DNA of 64,000 nt, from positions 186,001 to 250,000 of the forward strand of contig JADFTS010000022.1 in NCBI GenBank assembly GCA_015680905.1. Direction: 5' to 3'. This stretch comes from Coptis chinensis. Taxonomy: Eukaryota > Streptophyta > Magnoliopsida > Ranunculales > Ranunculaceae. Position numbers and translations under genes: made by a program. Below, piece after piece: positions 1 through 14,200 of this stretch. Below the pieces are notes generated by a model that searched no databases, was not told the DNA's origin, and saw nothing but the letters and a program-made list of their open reading frames with translations. Position 1 is the stretch's first letter, and each line of letters starts with the position of its first letter.

Positions 1-2790
1 ACTTGAATAGCAAGACATTCCCAATTACAATAAAAGAATTATAATAAACACTATTTAAAATGCAAAACTATATTTATTGAGACATTTATTCTCCCTACAT
101 ATAATACAAATATGTTTTAGGATTATTAGTTCAATGCATTTGCATCAATTTTTTTATTTTCCATTAATTATTTTTTGAGGTTAGTTTAATGTAGTACATT
201 GCATCCAGTTTCCAATTTCTCATTAATTATTCTTTGAGGTTAGTTCAATGCAATTGCATCAAGTTTCCAATTTCCCGTTAATTATTATTTGAGGTTAGTT
301 TAGTGCAATTGCATCTACTTATTTATGATTTCCCGTTAGTTATCCATTAAGGTTAATTTAGTACAGTTGCATCAAGTTTTCGATGTTTCATTAATTAGTC
401 TTTGAGATTAGTTCATTGCATTTGCATCCGTGTTCCAATATCCCAATTAATTACTCTTTGAGGTTAGTTCAATACATCCGCATCCAGTTTAGATTTCCGT
501 TAATTGCTTTTCTAGGTTAGTTCGATAGTTTATAATTTGTTTGCATACATGTAAGAGTCCTGCTTTTATAAACTCACTTTTCGTTTTGGGTTCCTAATTA
601 CTGTGTAATTGCTAATGTGAGAAGGCTAAAAAGTGGACATTTATGCTTTGAGGTCAATCGATCTTGCTTACATCCGACTTCCAATTTCTAGTTAACTATT
701 TTTTTAGATTATTTCAATGCATTTGCATCTAATTTCTGATTTCCCGTTAGTTAATTTCTTATTTTAGTTTAATGCAGTTGCATCCAGTTTTTGGTTTTCT
801 GTTAATTATTTTTTGAGGTTAGTTCAATGCAGTTGCATCTAATTTTAGATTTTATGTTAATTGTTCTTTGAGGTTAGTTCAATGCATTTGTATCAAGTTT
901 TTTATTTCTTGTTAATTATTTTTTGAAGTTAGTTCAATACAGTTACATCAAATTTATAATTTACCGTTAATTATTCATTTAGGTTAGTTCAACATCGCGG
1001 TTTCATCCATTTTTCAATGTTTCATTAATTAGTCTTTGAAATTAGTTCATTGCATTTAGATCTAGTTTCGATTTCACTTAATAACTCTTTAAGGTTAGTC
1101 CAATACATCTGCATCTAGTTTCTAATTATTTGAGGTTAGTTCGATACAATTATATTCGGTTTCTGATTTCCCGCTAACTATTCTTTAAAGTTATTTCAAT
1201 GCATTTGCATTTAGTTTCCGATTTCCCACCAATTATTCTATGAGGTTAGTTCAATGCAGTTGCATTCTGTTTTTGATTTTATGTTAATTATTTTTTGAAT
1301 TAAGTTCAATACATTTGCATCCAATTTTCGGTTTCCCATTAATTATTATTTGAGGTTTTTGATGTATTTGCATACCGTTTCTGATTTTCCGTTAAATATT
1401 TTTCAAAGATTTGCATCCAATTTATAATTTCCGTTAGTTATTCTCTCATATTAGTTTAATGCAATTTGCATAAAGTTTCGATTTCCCATTAATTACTCAT
1501 TAAGCTCTTCGCTTATGTATTTGAATCCAGTTTTGATTTTCTTATAATTATCCAATGTGGTGTGTAATACAAACTTCTACTGATCCATCCGTAGTGTCCT
1601 TGCAAATATGACATAAAAAATAAATTATGTTTAATTTACTATGTGGGATCATCGAAGATTATCCAGTTCCCGATTTCCAGTTAATTATTCTTTAAATTAT
1701 GCATGACTCATTATGTGAAATCTTCAAAGATTATCTACGAACGGGTGCTGTTATATTAATTATTCTGAAAAATATTTGCAAATATATAAAACTATTATAT
1801 ATTGATATTATATTGATCACTCAACCAAATTTTTTATAACGTGAAAATCTCACTCTCCATTAAAAAAAACATAACTCGCCTTTGATAAAACCCTTCAACT
1901 TAATTTTGTTGTTTAATAATAGAAGTTTGATTGAAGTTTTATGAGATTGTCTAATAAGAAAAAGTTAATATATATTGAAGCTACTTTCGAATAGCAAGGA
2001 GTTCTCAATCATACGAAAGACATAATATAAACATCATTTTAAATACAAAACTATACTTATCGAGATATTCCCATAACATATAACCCAACTATATTTTGAG
2101 GTTAGTTCAATGCATTTTTTGCATCTGAGTTTTTGATTTTCCATTATTTATATTTTGAGGTTAGTTCAATGCATTTGCATACGATTTTCCATTATTTATA
2201 TTTTTTGAGGTTAGTTGATGCAGTTGCATCCAATTTTCTATTCCCAAGTATTTATTTTTTTGAGATAAGTTCAATACAATTGCATCCAGTTTCTGATTTT
2301 TGCATCTAGTGTATTTTTTGAGATTAGTTCAATGCAATTGCATCCGGTTTTCGATTTCTCGATAATTATTTTTTAAGATTAGTTCCACGCACTTGCATTA
2401 TGTTTCCAATTTATAATTAATTTTTCTTTGAGGTTAGTTTAATGCAGTTGCATCTAGTTTCCGATTTCTCGTTAATTTAATCTTTGAGGGTTAGCTCAAT
2501 GCATTTGCATCCAGTTTTCGATTTTCCGACAATTATTTTTTGATGTTAGTTTGATGTATTTGCATCCAAGTTTTGATTTTCCATTAATTATTATTTGAGG
2601 TTAGTTTAATGCAATTGTATCCATATTTAGATTTTCTATTAATTACTTTTTAAGATTTGTTTAATGATTGCATTTACATTCAGTTTCCGATTTTTCGTTA
2701 AATATTATTTGAGATTAGTTCGATATATTTGCATCCAGTTTTCGGTTCCCCATTAATTGTTTTTTGACGTTAGTTTTATTCAAGATTATA
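1..2790. repeat. Degenerate minisatellite, ~55-60 bp unit, two blocks
   Basis: Dozens of diverged copies of one unit run head to tail. Each carries a core like gaggttagttcaatgcattt followed by gcatcc, a T-rich stretch and a ttaattattctt end. Block 1 covers about 105-1560 and block 2 about 2095-2790. Each block is preceded by a related leader: near 1-105 and again near 1982-2095 there is an actt..gaatagcaag segment, then a stretch ending in aaaactata and a ttat.gaga motif. The pattern is therefore a duplicated leader-plus-array unit rather than one continuous array. No ORF of note lies inside. It may be the interior of a non-autonomous transposon or a local satellite. The array start lies at or before the window edge. 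Confidence 0.85.
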
Positions 2791-2949
2791 CATATTTTAA
2801 AATATTTGTCATTATTGTTTTGCGTTATTATTATTATTATTTTCATTTTCTATTATATATTTTGTGATGTTATTTTTGTATAATTGTTTTTAACTATGTT
2901 TTGATGCTGTGTTAAGGATATATTTGAAATAAGTCAGTGCTTTATCATA

Positions 2950-3620
2950 GACACTAAAATTGTATGATTTGTTATAGAGAATTAGTTTTTACAAATCACC
3001 TATTTTTTAGCAATTTTTTTTTATTTGATCAAATATATAAGAATTGGAACACTAAAAGTGTTTGATTCGTAATAGGAAATTATTTTCTACAAATTATTTA
3101 TTTTTAGCATTTTTTTATTTGATCAAATATATAAAATTGGAAATACACTCAAACTCTCCAAATATAAATAGAATTTACTCAAACTTTCCAAATTATATAA
3201 TTTAATTATAAAGCTTTCAAAATACTATATTTGATTTGCATATAAGGAATCAAGGACGAGTTTCATATTAGAGGTGAGTAGAAAATCCTTCATTTAAAGG
3301 TCTCTTTTTAGATATAGATAGTAGATATTGTGATTTACTATTTAGATAATGTTGGTTTGCATTGAAACACACACAGATATGTATCTCGATGTAAATCAAT
3401 GGTTACCATTAATATAGGTCGGTTAAGTAGGTCTGTGTATCATTATTGGGCGAAACGAGTAGTACTACACGGATCGGACTTACTATATATTGCGACTCAC
3501 TATTTAGATAACGTTGATTTGCATTAAAATACACGCAAGTCTCTCAATATAAATCAATGATTACCATTAGTAGGTCGGTTAAGTACGTCGTCAAATTAGT
3601 AGGTCCGTGTATCAAATAGG
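2950..3620. repeat. Two small tandem duplications
   Basis: At about 2952-3140 a ~93 bp unit occurs twice; both copies contain the 18 bases atttgatcaaatatataa. At about 3331-3620 a ~160 bp unit occurs twice; both copies contain tatttagata, a ttgcatt core and taggtcggttaagta. No coding potential is seen. The copies are diverged, so the duplications are not recent. Confidence 0.7.
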
Positions 3621-5161
3621 AAACCATGAGACCCTTCCAATTTTTCCGGTCACTTTAATTTAAGTTACATGTCAGCACCGATTGTCCAATATATAAAAAT
3701 ACTAGTATAATTTTGTAAACACACACACACACAACTATGTATGGGACCCGCATATAGACCCACCGGTTTAAAAAATTTGTTTTGAATCTCGATTAGAAAA
3801 AATTGAAATTTCGTCCAATAATTTAAAATATAAAATTGTTTAAATTTAAGTTAAAGACAAAATAGTAATATACAAATTTCTATAGGGGTAAATCTGGAAA
3901 GAAAAAAAGTGACAAAAAATTATTTAAGTTTTTCATAATAAAGAAGTTATCCATATTGATAACTGCACTTTCGATATCAGCGGTATTTTCTGGTATATCA
4001 GAATATTTCAAACTTTTCAGGAGAAAAGAGGCTGAAGAAAATAGCTTTAGCAAATAGGCCTAGGGGATCATCACAAAAGGATTTGTAACAAAATTATAGC
4101 TGGCCTTACTTTGCAGAGAAGCCTGCAATAGGGACAAATGGAGGACAGGGATTTGAGGATCCGGCACGTAAGAAAATGCTAAAAACCTCATCACATTTTG
4201 TCAGCATATGATAAAGAACGTGGTTTAATTGGTCTTTCTGATGAGTGTAATCAGCAGTCCAGCATGCAATACGGATTGGCAGGAACACTTATCTGGCAAT
4301 CATTTGCATTACAGAGGATCACAGCTGCAGAGATACCAGTACTATCCTATACTCAATTTTTTCTTCTCAAGATTTTTGTTTTTCAAACAAAAATATAGAC
4401 TTGCTCTTCTTATAGGAAATGGGATACATTTTGATCTGTAGAAATGCCAATCTTTGGTGATGCATTGATGCAAAAGATGCAAAAGATGGACGTTTTGTAA
4501 TGAGAAATCATTTTTCAAACTTCCAGGAGCCCTCTGGTATGAGGTTTTAATAATACCCTATGCAGCTTAAATGTACCACCATGGCGCCAAAAATAATGTA
4601 GTTCTCAAAGTTCTTAAATATATAGTTCTCGGACCTATCGTGAACGCCATCTGCATTATGCACTACGTGAATAATAATAGAGTGCATGATGGTATGTGAT
4701 CCAAAAGAGTTCTTATCTTTCTTTTGAGGGAATATTGCCAAGATTAGTTTAAGACATAAAAGCACAAAAATCACCATTTCCCATGAAGCTCTTCAAAATG
4801 TAAAACACAAGCATTGTGTTTCTTGATGTCAATTTTACAATACAATAAGTCACCTATCTAATAATACATGTCATAGGGCTCCTAAGCCCCATCCAAAAGC
4901 TCATATATCATTTCAGCAAGTTGTGACATGACATTTTAAGTGAGCTCAAATAGTGTGATGATTAATTAAAAGTTGATGGGTAACAGGGATCAAACTTACG
5001 AGTCAACAAAAACTGTTGGATCTGGGCATATGGAGAAAAGGCTTAAAGGGTCTTCTGGGCCTTTGGAGAAAAATTAATTGGGTGGATGTTCATCGCAGGC
5101 CGTAGGCACAGACAACCCCAAGTAAACAACTAATTATTTACACAAAATTGTACGGCAAAAA
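3621..5161. other. Intergenic DNA downstream of the WAT1-like gene
   Basis: AT-rich sequence with a short CA repeat near 3719-3735. Only short overlapping frames are present (for example 4106-4288 minus and 4198-4441 plus), with no splice-linked continuation or recognisable domain. No RNA gene was recognised. It should include the 3' UTR of the minus-strand transporter gene that ends at 5162. Confidence 0.5.
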
Positions 5162-7035
5162 CTACACTTTAGCGTCTATTGCCAAGATATCCGAATGTAC
5201 AAGAGGAGAGGTGATTCCACTATCTGTAGCAACTATCGGTTGAGCTTCCTCCTTAGACTTTGACCAAAGGTATATGTAGAGCCCCACAACTATCAAAATG
5301 GACCCAACAATACTGCAAGAGAAGAATGCAATATTTCATCAGTAAAATTACGATTTGCTTATGATTCAAAACTGTGTGAGAAAGAGTTATGTGGTTACCT
5401 TCCAGCATTCATTTTGTGCCCAAGAAATAAGGTCTCAAGAATGGTAGTAAAGAGAAGTCCCAGAGGACTGAAAGAGGCCACAAATACAGGGCCCTTAAGT
5501 CCAGCGCACCAGGCAACGAAGAAGTTGGCTAATCCACTGTTAAGTGCTCCCTACATAACCAAGCAACCCAATGTATGAGCAAATTCCAGAAACTTTACCT
5601 TGTACGGATAGATCGACCTCGTAATTATTTCCAAAAAGTGTATGAAAATGCCATATACTGGACAATGAACACGCAATGGAGATATTAACAGAACAAGATC
5701 AATCTTGTTTGTATAATTCTATTTATTTTCTGATCGAATATGGTCCATTAAGCAGGCTCTAACATCGTTATAACCATTTAATCACACGAATTGCATCTTG
5801 AGATCTTCCGAGGATCTCACCTCGGCATAATGACGGAGAAATAGACAAGATATACAAGAATTTGGAAGGAACTTACACCAACTACTATGTTCAGTAGCTC
5901 CAGGTCCCATTTAAGCTGCCACTGAGAAGCCTTGTGATTCAAAATTACAGCCACTACTCCTGTCTGTAATGTAGCAAAGAAGAACATGATAGTTGTCATG
6001 GACAACTCAGCTGGATATCTCTTTGTCATTGGTTCCTGCAGGTAAAAAAACCAATTCATACCATTACAATTGATACAAAGCCAAGTTAATTTTCAGGCAA
6101 TTTGTGTGTAATTGTTGGTTATGAACGTTTGGGATTTATCAAGGCCCAGTTAATTGATTATTAAATGGAAGGATGACTTCTGTACGTCACAAAGTGTTTT
6201 GGACTCACCAGCATTAGGATCCATGTGCTAAAAGCAATCACTCCGGCAATCACCATGACCAAACCAAAGGCCCAGTTTGTGGTATCTGCGACTGTTAAAT
6301 TAACAGTAGATTCATGCCAGAGCATGAGGGTCAATGCCCCTGATACAGATAAAATGGTTCCACATAGTTTGCCATTCCCCCACAAGGTGTCAAGTTGGAG
6401 CTTCTCTTGTCTTGTGATGAGAGAGAGGATGAAAGTAATTGCAGGAATCATGTTAAGAACAGAAGATTCTATTGTGCTTGAGATGAAGTAGAGTGCTGTC
6501 GATAACATGATTTGCGGAAATGTTATCCTGAGAAATATAAATGGGAATTAAAAAACTTTCTTAGTGTATAGTAGTGGCACTATTACGTATCAGAGACAAG
6601 AAAGCCTTTCGATCGGCAAATGACTTCTCATAATTACATACATACCCAATCAAAGCCAGGAGAAAAATCATTCCTGAAATGTTCAGTGTGAGCTTAGGCA
6701 TGTTTTTTCTGCAGCAAAAATGATATCAAACGATTAATGAAGCATGCAATATATACTCAGGTGATGCCATGAATTTGTCCATTTCGTTGCCAACTGAAGA
6801 TTCTGAACATATGTTACCTTTCAAAGATGAATGCAAGTAAACCCATGAAAAGCGTGGCTAATATGAATTGATACACTAGAAACACAGTAGCGCTGATTCC
6901 TTGAACCAATATCACCTTACTTAAAACTATATAGCTTGCTGTAATCACTTGCACCAACACTAGACTTCCATGGGGAGCAATCTTTTGTGCAACACTCTTC
7001 ATTGAAGATAATCCCATAACCTCTCTCTCACTCAC
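5162..7035 (-). CDS. WAT1-related (EamA/DMT family) membrane transporter
   Basis: Six exons on the minus strand: 6818-7035, 6646-6708, 6209-6527, 5877-6035, 5399-5550 and 5162-5312. All have GT-AG introns and the phases match, giving 353 aa, normal for plant WAT1-related proteins (about 340-400 aa). The protein is almost wholly hydrophobic. It starts MSEREVMG, and the first helices end at the FIFER junction. The C-terminal half carries the family hallmark GPVFVASFSPL, followed by a last helix (IVGSILIVVGLYIYLW) and a short hydrophilic tail. Family knowledge: these are DMT-superfamily carriers with about ten helices; WAT1 itself is a tonoplast protein linked to auxin and secondary walls. The substrate of this member cannot be read from sequence. 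No stop or frameshift was found. The start at 7035 is the first ATG after a TATA-like motif; the next in-frame ATG (residue 7) is an alternative. Confidence 0.9.
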
Positions 7036-7107
7036 TCAATTTTTTTGTGAATTAGTGGAACACTGCAACATGGAAGTTTGTTTTGAATACAATATACATA
7101 GATAGAT

Positions 7108-7115
7108 GTTTATAG
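7108..7115 (-). promoter_or_regulatory. TATA-box candidate for the WAT1-like gene
   Basis: On the minus strand this reads ctataaac, about 73-80 bp upstream of the predicted start codon at 7035. That spacing fits a short 5' UTR. It is a motif match only; the transcription start is unknown. Confidence 0.4.
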
Positions 7116-7952
7116 CCGCCTTTCGTCCACTTGAATTCGTATGAACTTTTGATAGCATTGATATCGTGGGACATCATTGATACACGTGCATCTCGTGGAT
7201 TACTGTCTTTGAGATATGATAGAATGAACCTGAGTGTACTGACAACTTCACAATGAAACTATCACATTGTATTGTACAAATTATTATCAAATGAAAATAT
7301 CAAAGTTGGAGATCAAAGATTAACGCTCTCCCCCAGTCCCACTACTGAGTAAGAGCTTAGACACTATATTGCTAGGTATCAGTGTATCACCATTTTTGCC
7401 TTTTTCCAAACAGAATTACTTCATACATCCCCAATAAGCACGGGTGATAAGGATGTTTATACATCAACAAGCCCCTCTGATTTCACTATTCTTTAGATTC
7501 GAGTTAATTTTCACTGTCTGAAACTTGACGGTGATATTTCCGAAACTCAGGCCATCCCGTATTTTCACGAGTCTAACGCATTATCTATGGGAAGACAAAA
7601 GTAGCTTGCAGAACATACATTATCAAATTTAAACATCAACAAGTTGAATAACGACAATACGCATGATGGCTCATGCACTGAGTCGTTCTCAGGTAATTCA
7701 GGACAAAGCACTTCGATTTGCCCTTGCAAAGGTCATGTATTCCACAAATAACAAAGGTAACTGATCAAAAAATACTTATCATCATTCATCAGTTCAAAAC
7801 ATCAAATTCAAGAATCCCTGTATGCTACTTTCACAAGTGAGTCTAGGTTAATGTTCGTACAACACAGGAAGGAACTACAACTCATTACGCGTCATGCAAT
7901 TGCTGGAATAGAAGGTTCATCACTATAGGATACATGGAAACAAGTAAGCTTA

Positions 7953-8182
7953 TGGTGTGTTTGACAACTAGGATTTTAGGGTGGAAGAATCACCCTATTT
8001 GGCAACCTTTTCTGCACTGGAATGGAAACCTCAAATCCCCAAAATCAAGGAATTCTAAGTTTCTATAGGGGGGGCAGAAACTTGAGATTTCCATATATTC
8101 AGGAATTTTAACTACTTGAAATTGTAAGTCTTGGAATTATATTTTCAATTCCAATTCCAAAAGAAAACTTCCAGACAGGCCC
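7953..8182. mobile_element. Short MITE, Tourist/PIF-Harbinger-like
   Basis: A ~230 bp non-coding element. The left end reads tggtgtgtttgacaac and the right end ccagacaggccc, whose reverse complement gggcctgtctgg resembles the left terminus. It is flanked by tta on both sides (7950-7952 and 8183-8185), the 3 bp target-site duplication typical of PIF/Harbinger MITEs. The interior is rich in aattcc/ggaatt motifs. Boundaries rest on imperfect inverted repeats. The rest of 7036-8272 holds nothing recognisable. Confidence 0.45.
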
Positions 8183-8272
8183 TTAATGTTATTCTGAAAA
8201 CAGAGAATCGGGAAACATGTGAAGCTTTACAATTGACCTTCTGATGAGCTGCATTTGTGACAGTTAGCAACC

Positions 8273-11200
8273 TCAGTCGCCTTGAAGGCAGTAAAGCTGA
8301 CGAATATTCCCAGAAGCTGCAGAATAAACATAGCCAAGTTAGTCCTTTCACACCCTTATTTACATGGAGAATCAACGAGTCATGCAGTTGCAGTAACGGA
8401 AGAAGCAGGTCATGTTAAACTCTACCAAAAATTTTGATCTGCCTAATACACGCGGTTCCAAAAAATGGCCCTCAGGCAATTAGCGCTTTGCCAAAACAAA
8501 ATAAGCATGCATTTTGACTGCCTTTAACCAGACACATGCTTGCTTCATGCAAGCAGAATATTAGTCATCCCACAACCATGCTTGCCAGACACATCTGTGA
8601 GTGACGATTGCAAGCATCGACTGCATTCTTGATGTCAGACCATCAGTTATACCAAGTACCAACCCAGCATTCCTTGATTAGATGTTCCAATTACATTCGA
8701 TAAAAGCATGTTAGGAGCAATGTAGCTCAAACTAAATTGAAACGTTGAAAATGAATTAACCGTGAATTATATGCTGTTCTAGGAAGCAACAGTGTTTGAG
8801 TATATTAAATCAACATGGCAAACAGTAAAGTATACATATGCAATAAAATAGTCAATAAATGAATTTACATGGATCATATAGCCAGGAGCCCAGGACGTTG
8901 ATATGATGGTTTTTCCAAATGTGACCAGATTGCAATTATGCGAACGACAATGAAAGAGTGGATATATGAATGTATATATGGAGGGGCCAGATGTTTTACC
9001 ATACAACCAATCTTTAAAGTACACATGAAGGGCACATGATAATTCCCGTTTCCGATTCTCCTCAAGAGGAATATCCTGCAAGGCTTGCTTAATCTCTTCT
9101 AAACTCTGATGCTGCAAAGTAATTGTGGTGTTAGAAGGAAAAGCTGTGGCTAAGAGCAGGGTGAACCTCAGGCAGTAATCAGCATAATTCAGTAAACATA
9201 CATTTTTCTGCTGAGATGCCATGTAAACCTCAGGTAATGGGAAAGGATTTTGTTTTGTGGACAGTGATGATTCTTCTCCAAACCAGTTAGGAATCTGCAT
9301 ACCAAGAAAATTAAAGAAATGTTTTTTTTTAAAACCACTAATAACATTAATAATATAAGAGTATAAAGTGCTTATATATTTCTATACAATGTCCCCGTTG
9401 GAAAAAGCGCAACTCAAGGAGTCATGTTTCAGATGATGACATTTTCCCCACCCCAATCTAGACATTTTAAATGGTCTGGTTCTATATTGCTAAGTGACTA
9501 TACAGGAACATTACACTGAATTCCAGTAGACCACTGAGGAAAACCACAGCACCATGAACGACTCCATATATAGTTGAACCAGAATGTGAAGAACAAACAT
9601 TAAAAAATAAATTAAATTTAAAAATTAAATAAAAATTAAAAATGAAACCTAATACTCAAAAAGTAAGACCATACCAAAAAATTTGTGAACTGGTCAGGGT
9701 CAAGAGATGTAGCAGACTCAGCTTGAACATCAGAGACCCCAGTAGGATGAGACAATGAGTCATGTGGATCAACCATTCCCAAAACCAGAGGTTCATTCCA
9801 CCTGTTGATAGTTGCATCAACACCAACTTGACTCATGTGCTCCTCCAATTGTGGATAAAATGTATTGTACGGTGCAACCTGACGAAAAAATGACCATAAG
9901 TTCTCGATACTTTGTATAAAGTGAGGTAAGCAAGCTGTCAGTTTAAATAATACTCCCCTAACAGGATTAAGATTATTTGACCTCAATATATAGGTCTCAA
10001 GGAGAAGAGTGTGGAAACAGTGCCACTGCAGTGACAAAAAAGAGTGTAAAAAAATAAAAGAAAGAAACACTCACCTGCAATTTATGATTATCGCCAAGAA
10101 TGAATGGTTGCTGATTTACCCCCAAGAAGAACACACACTCTCGACAGTTGGCTATGCAGATCCGTTTAGCAGCTGTAACTACTTGCACTCGTTCACAGTG
10201 CTCCACTCGTACAACCTGTGACATGAAAACAAATTCAAGACCAGAATCGCCCAGAAGGAATTAAATGATAATAAAATGAATTTTAAGTTTTTTTAAATCA
10301 TGATGAATACATCTACAGAAGGGCAGTGTACACTTATAGAAAACGAAACAGAATGGTACTGTAACTAAACAAGTGTTTTGATAGTACTCACTAATCAGCA
10401 ACGTAATTAGCATAGTTGTCAAATCGTATATTGTATCATATATCATTTTCCATATTTTACATTATCGTATTATGTATCGTAAGATACGGTATTTTTAAAA
10501 TTATATGGGAAGGGATAGAGGTGCATTCATTATGCGCACATTATATATATGCAATAAATTCATACTTTGCAAGAAAGGGTATTAAGGATTGAAGAGTGAA
10601 GACTCGTGATTATAGTTTCATATGTGTTTGTGCATGTGTATGTAAGTTTTGTACAAAAATAATCTTATCACAAACAATACTACTAGTGTATGGTACAAAA
10701 TGTCATCATTCTCAACCATTAGGCCCAAATTAGTATTAGACATAAAAGGATAGGCTAGATGTTAGATGAGGAAGCTAGTTGTTGCTTTTGCATTACAGTT
10801 GTTGTTTATCATAGCCTAAAACCTTAGATGGCTTTCTAAGGCTTAGAAAGGAGAAGAAAAAACAAAATAAATCTTAAAAACTCGTTTTCGGATAATTTTT
10901 TTTAATATTTCATGTGTTTGAAGTGAATCGCTTGATACGGAATGTATCATGTATCGTATTGTATCGTTCGATATGCTCCCTGTATCGTGCGATACATAAG
11001 ACTTTCGATACACTAGTGTGATACGTATCGATTTGCTTTTGATACGATACGTATCGTGTATCGTACGATAGTGATAGCTATAGTAATTAGCACCTTTAGA
11101 CCAATAACGTAACAAAATTATAAAGGAACTAGGAATGCATAGTTCAACTTATATTTGGATGGCTTATTGTGGATAAATATCCACCACTGTGAATACGTCG

Positions 11201-14200
11201 TGGTTGTGGAAAACTGAAAACTATGGAGAAACTGAAGAAGAGTTGGTTAAACAGTGAACACGAATTGGAACTTTATGAAATGTTTAGGATACACATAATC
11301 ATACACTTAGTACATTCATGTACCATTTTCAACGGATACATCATATATGTGAAGAAGAAGATATATCCATGAAATATAATCAACTTCATCCCTTGTTAAG
11401 CTTTAGTAATATAATACTCAATAAGGTCGAAAGGCATCAAGATCTAATCCCATCACAATTTTTTTTGAGTTGGATAAAGAAATTACTTGATACAGTTATG
11501 TAATTCAAACGTAAAAGCCATAACAGCTTGATAAATACCTTTCCAACAGCTCCAAGAACTATTGTTGCATCAGAACAACCATAAATAGTGGCATATTTCA
11601 AAGGTGCTAATATGTAAATCACTGAATCGTGACAATTTAGAACCTGCAAGAAGGTAAATTTCACAGTAGTGTTATCTGAGAGGTTAGAAACAGTAACTCA
11701 ACAAGTACCTTGAATAATTAGGGAAGTAAGTCTTCCCTGCACACAAACAACATAGCAAATTATGCATCATAACTATAACCACCATGGCAAATATGATATG
11801 TAAACAGGCAGGACTTCAGCAATTTCACACACATGTCCAACGGCTACAATATGAAGTTTTTTTTCCATGTGGTTCACCGAAAATGGGGTGGTGGTAAGTT
11901 AAATTGCAACAACTAATGGGGAACTAATATGATGGTAAGTCAGTATCACCCTAACAGTCAATATTCTCTATACCAAGTATATATGTTGTAATGGTGTAAT
12001 GCGTACACTCTTGGCGCGATTATATAATGTGCAAGACAAAGTATTGATTTTGCGATTAACTGTACAATATAGCAACCAGCCCAAAGCATTAAACTTCAAT
12101 ATCATGGTGAGTGCATGTGAGAAACACACAATTCCTCTTATTCTCTTTCCGATCTTCGTCTCGTCTAGTTGCAAATTCTGTAAGTAGAATCCCAGAATTT
12201 GAGCCCAAACAGCGAAAGTGCGTACCAAAGCCAGTGAACTGGCATACGAAAAAACCACTTTGGGGGCACTCAAAAGTTTGAGTCTTGGTTACATGTTTGT
12301 GTATTTCAAGCGAAATACTGTTTCTAGAAAGTACAGTAGTAAGTAGTCCGTAATGGCGTAAACTATTTTGAGCATTGCACATCCGGAAGAGTAAAAAATG
12401 AAATAAATCAATTATCACACTGCAAAAAGCTCAAAAGCTAAATTGGGGGACAACTAGCAAGAATGCAAAGAACAATACCCCGTTGCCCCAGCAATTACCT
12501 TTACTGAGGAGCCAATATCAGATGCTTTCTTGACAATTGAACTCTTCGAGATCCCCTCCACAAAACTTAAACTCCTAGGGCATGAGTTTGAGCTAACATC
12601 AGCCATGGTAATATCCTGATCAGCTGCACTGGGTGGGCCACTTTCTTTGGAAGAACCTCTTTCAGCACTTTGTTCCAAAGCAGTAACTATATTCTGAATA
12701 ATCCACTCATGAACTTGTGCTGCAGAAACATGTACAGCTGGCATATCTGGATCTGAATTCGCAAAAAAAGGAGCAGCCTGACGCAATGGGACTCCGTCAG
12801 ACCCCTTTTCCCCAAACTGCATGAGGAACCCAAGGTGATCAAACCTTTCTAAGGTCAATACCTGCATAATAAAGTGAGTTACTAACTCATAGACAAGGCA
12901 CTAATCTTTTTTTAAATAAAGCTTTTGAAAATGGAAAACCAACCAGCTCATCTTCGCCTTCTCCAGGTGTTGCCAGAAGAGAAAGTATATTATCCAGGTG
13001 CTTTTGCAAATAAGATAACTGATGAACCTCTTCATCAGCCTGAGATGGCACAAACCGGCGGCTGTTGCTGCGCACAAGCTGCAGCCGAAACACAAAAGTC
13101 GCGTTTAACAAACTTTGAATCACTTTTGTCAAGAGTATGTTTTAGGGATTATATATTTCTCAACAAGCCGGACTTTTGTCTAAACATTCAAGATTCAGCA
13201 ATAGTCACTCACAAGTCAAAACTATGTGGAAACATTTTAACAACACACTAGCAAAGAATTGAACGAAACAATAGCCAATACTGCATAGGATTAAAGAACA
13301 TATTTTAGGTACTTATGGTCCTCTACATCATACAATGGCCATCAGAATCCCACTTAACAAGGCAAATCAAAATAATATATAAAAATAGTTGAGTCTACAT
13401 GGGATGGACTTTTGTTCCACATCAGCTTGCCTGGAACTCGGACATCCTGGTATCAATGCTAGCTTCTTTACAAAAAACTTCTAGAAGACTCCCACAAGAT
13501 CCCACTTCTGCAGCCGTCCACTACTTTTCATAATAAAAATGAATTGGGATTCGAATCAAAATAATTTTTCTTTAACTGTCTTTTATGACCTTTTTTTGCT
13601 AGATAACAAGTCCTGCAAGGTGATGGTTACATTCGAATCAAATCCCCTCTCTCACCAAGTTGTCTGTGGCTTCTATCCACATTACCAGTCCTTGCACAAC
13701 CATTCCGTACTTAAAACTAATAGCTGCCCCAGAACCAACTCTCCAGCAATTGAAAGGACTAACATTAAAACTTTTTACAACGTATCAACTAAAATACCAT
13801 CCCTACATTCACAATAACAACGAGACGAAGTAACTCAATAGCAATATTCAGCTGCGAAAAGTCGACCCTATATTCACATTTCTATATCTTTCTTGTATAT
13901 AAACATTTCTGTCACACACAAACACTCTTTCATATAATAATACCTCAATTTCCAACAATTATAAAAACTAAAAATGACAATGCAATAAAAAAAAAAAAAA
14001 TTACCTGTAATGGGGAGAGGGCAGAGAGATAACCATCAAAAGCAGAAGTAGAAGGCCAAACATCAGCAACAGAAGCAGAATCTTTATGAGATCTAGGCAA
14101 AAGTCTTTTATAACCTTGAATATAAAGAAATATAATCAGATCATAAACAGAGATCTCATCATCACCCTCAGATTTACAAGGAAGAACAGAATCAATTGTG

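Noticed and set aside
105-1560. CRISPR-like regular repeats
   Set aside because: Plant nuclear context; units are contiguous and diverged, with no distinct spacers.
4106-4441. Short overlapping frames on both strands
   Set aside because: No domain, no splice continuation and no conserved start context; chance frames.
6225-6491. Plus-strand 88-aa frame
   Set aside because: Antisense shadow of exon 3 of the WAT1-like gene, with no family character.
12925-13251. Plus-strand 108-aa frame
   Set aside because: Overlaps TBCCD1 exon 2 in antisense; the minus-strand exon chain explains the region.
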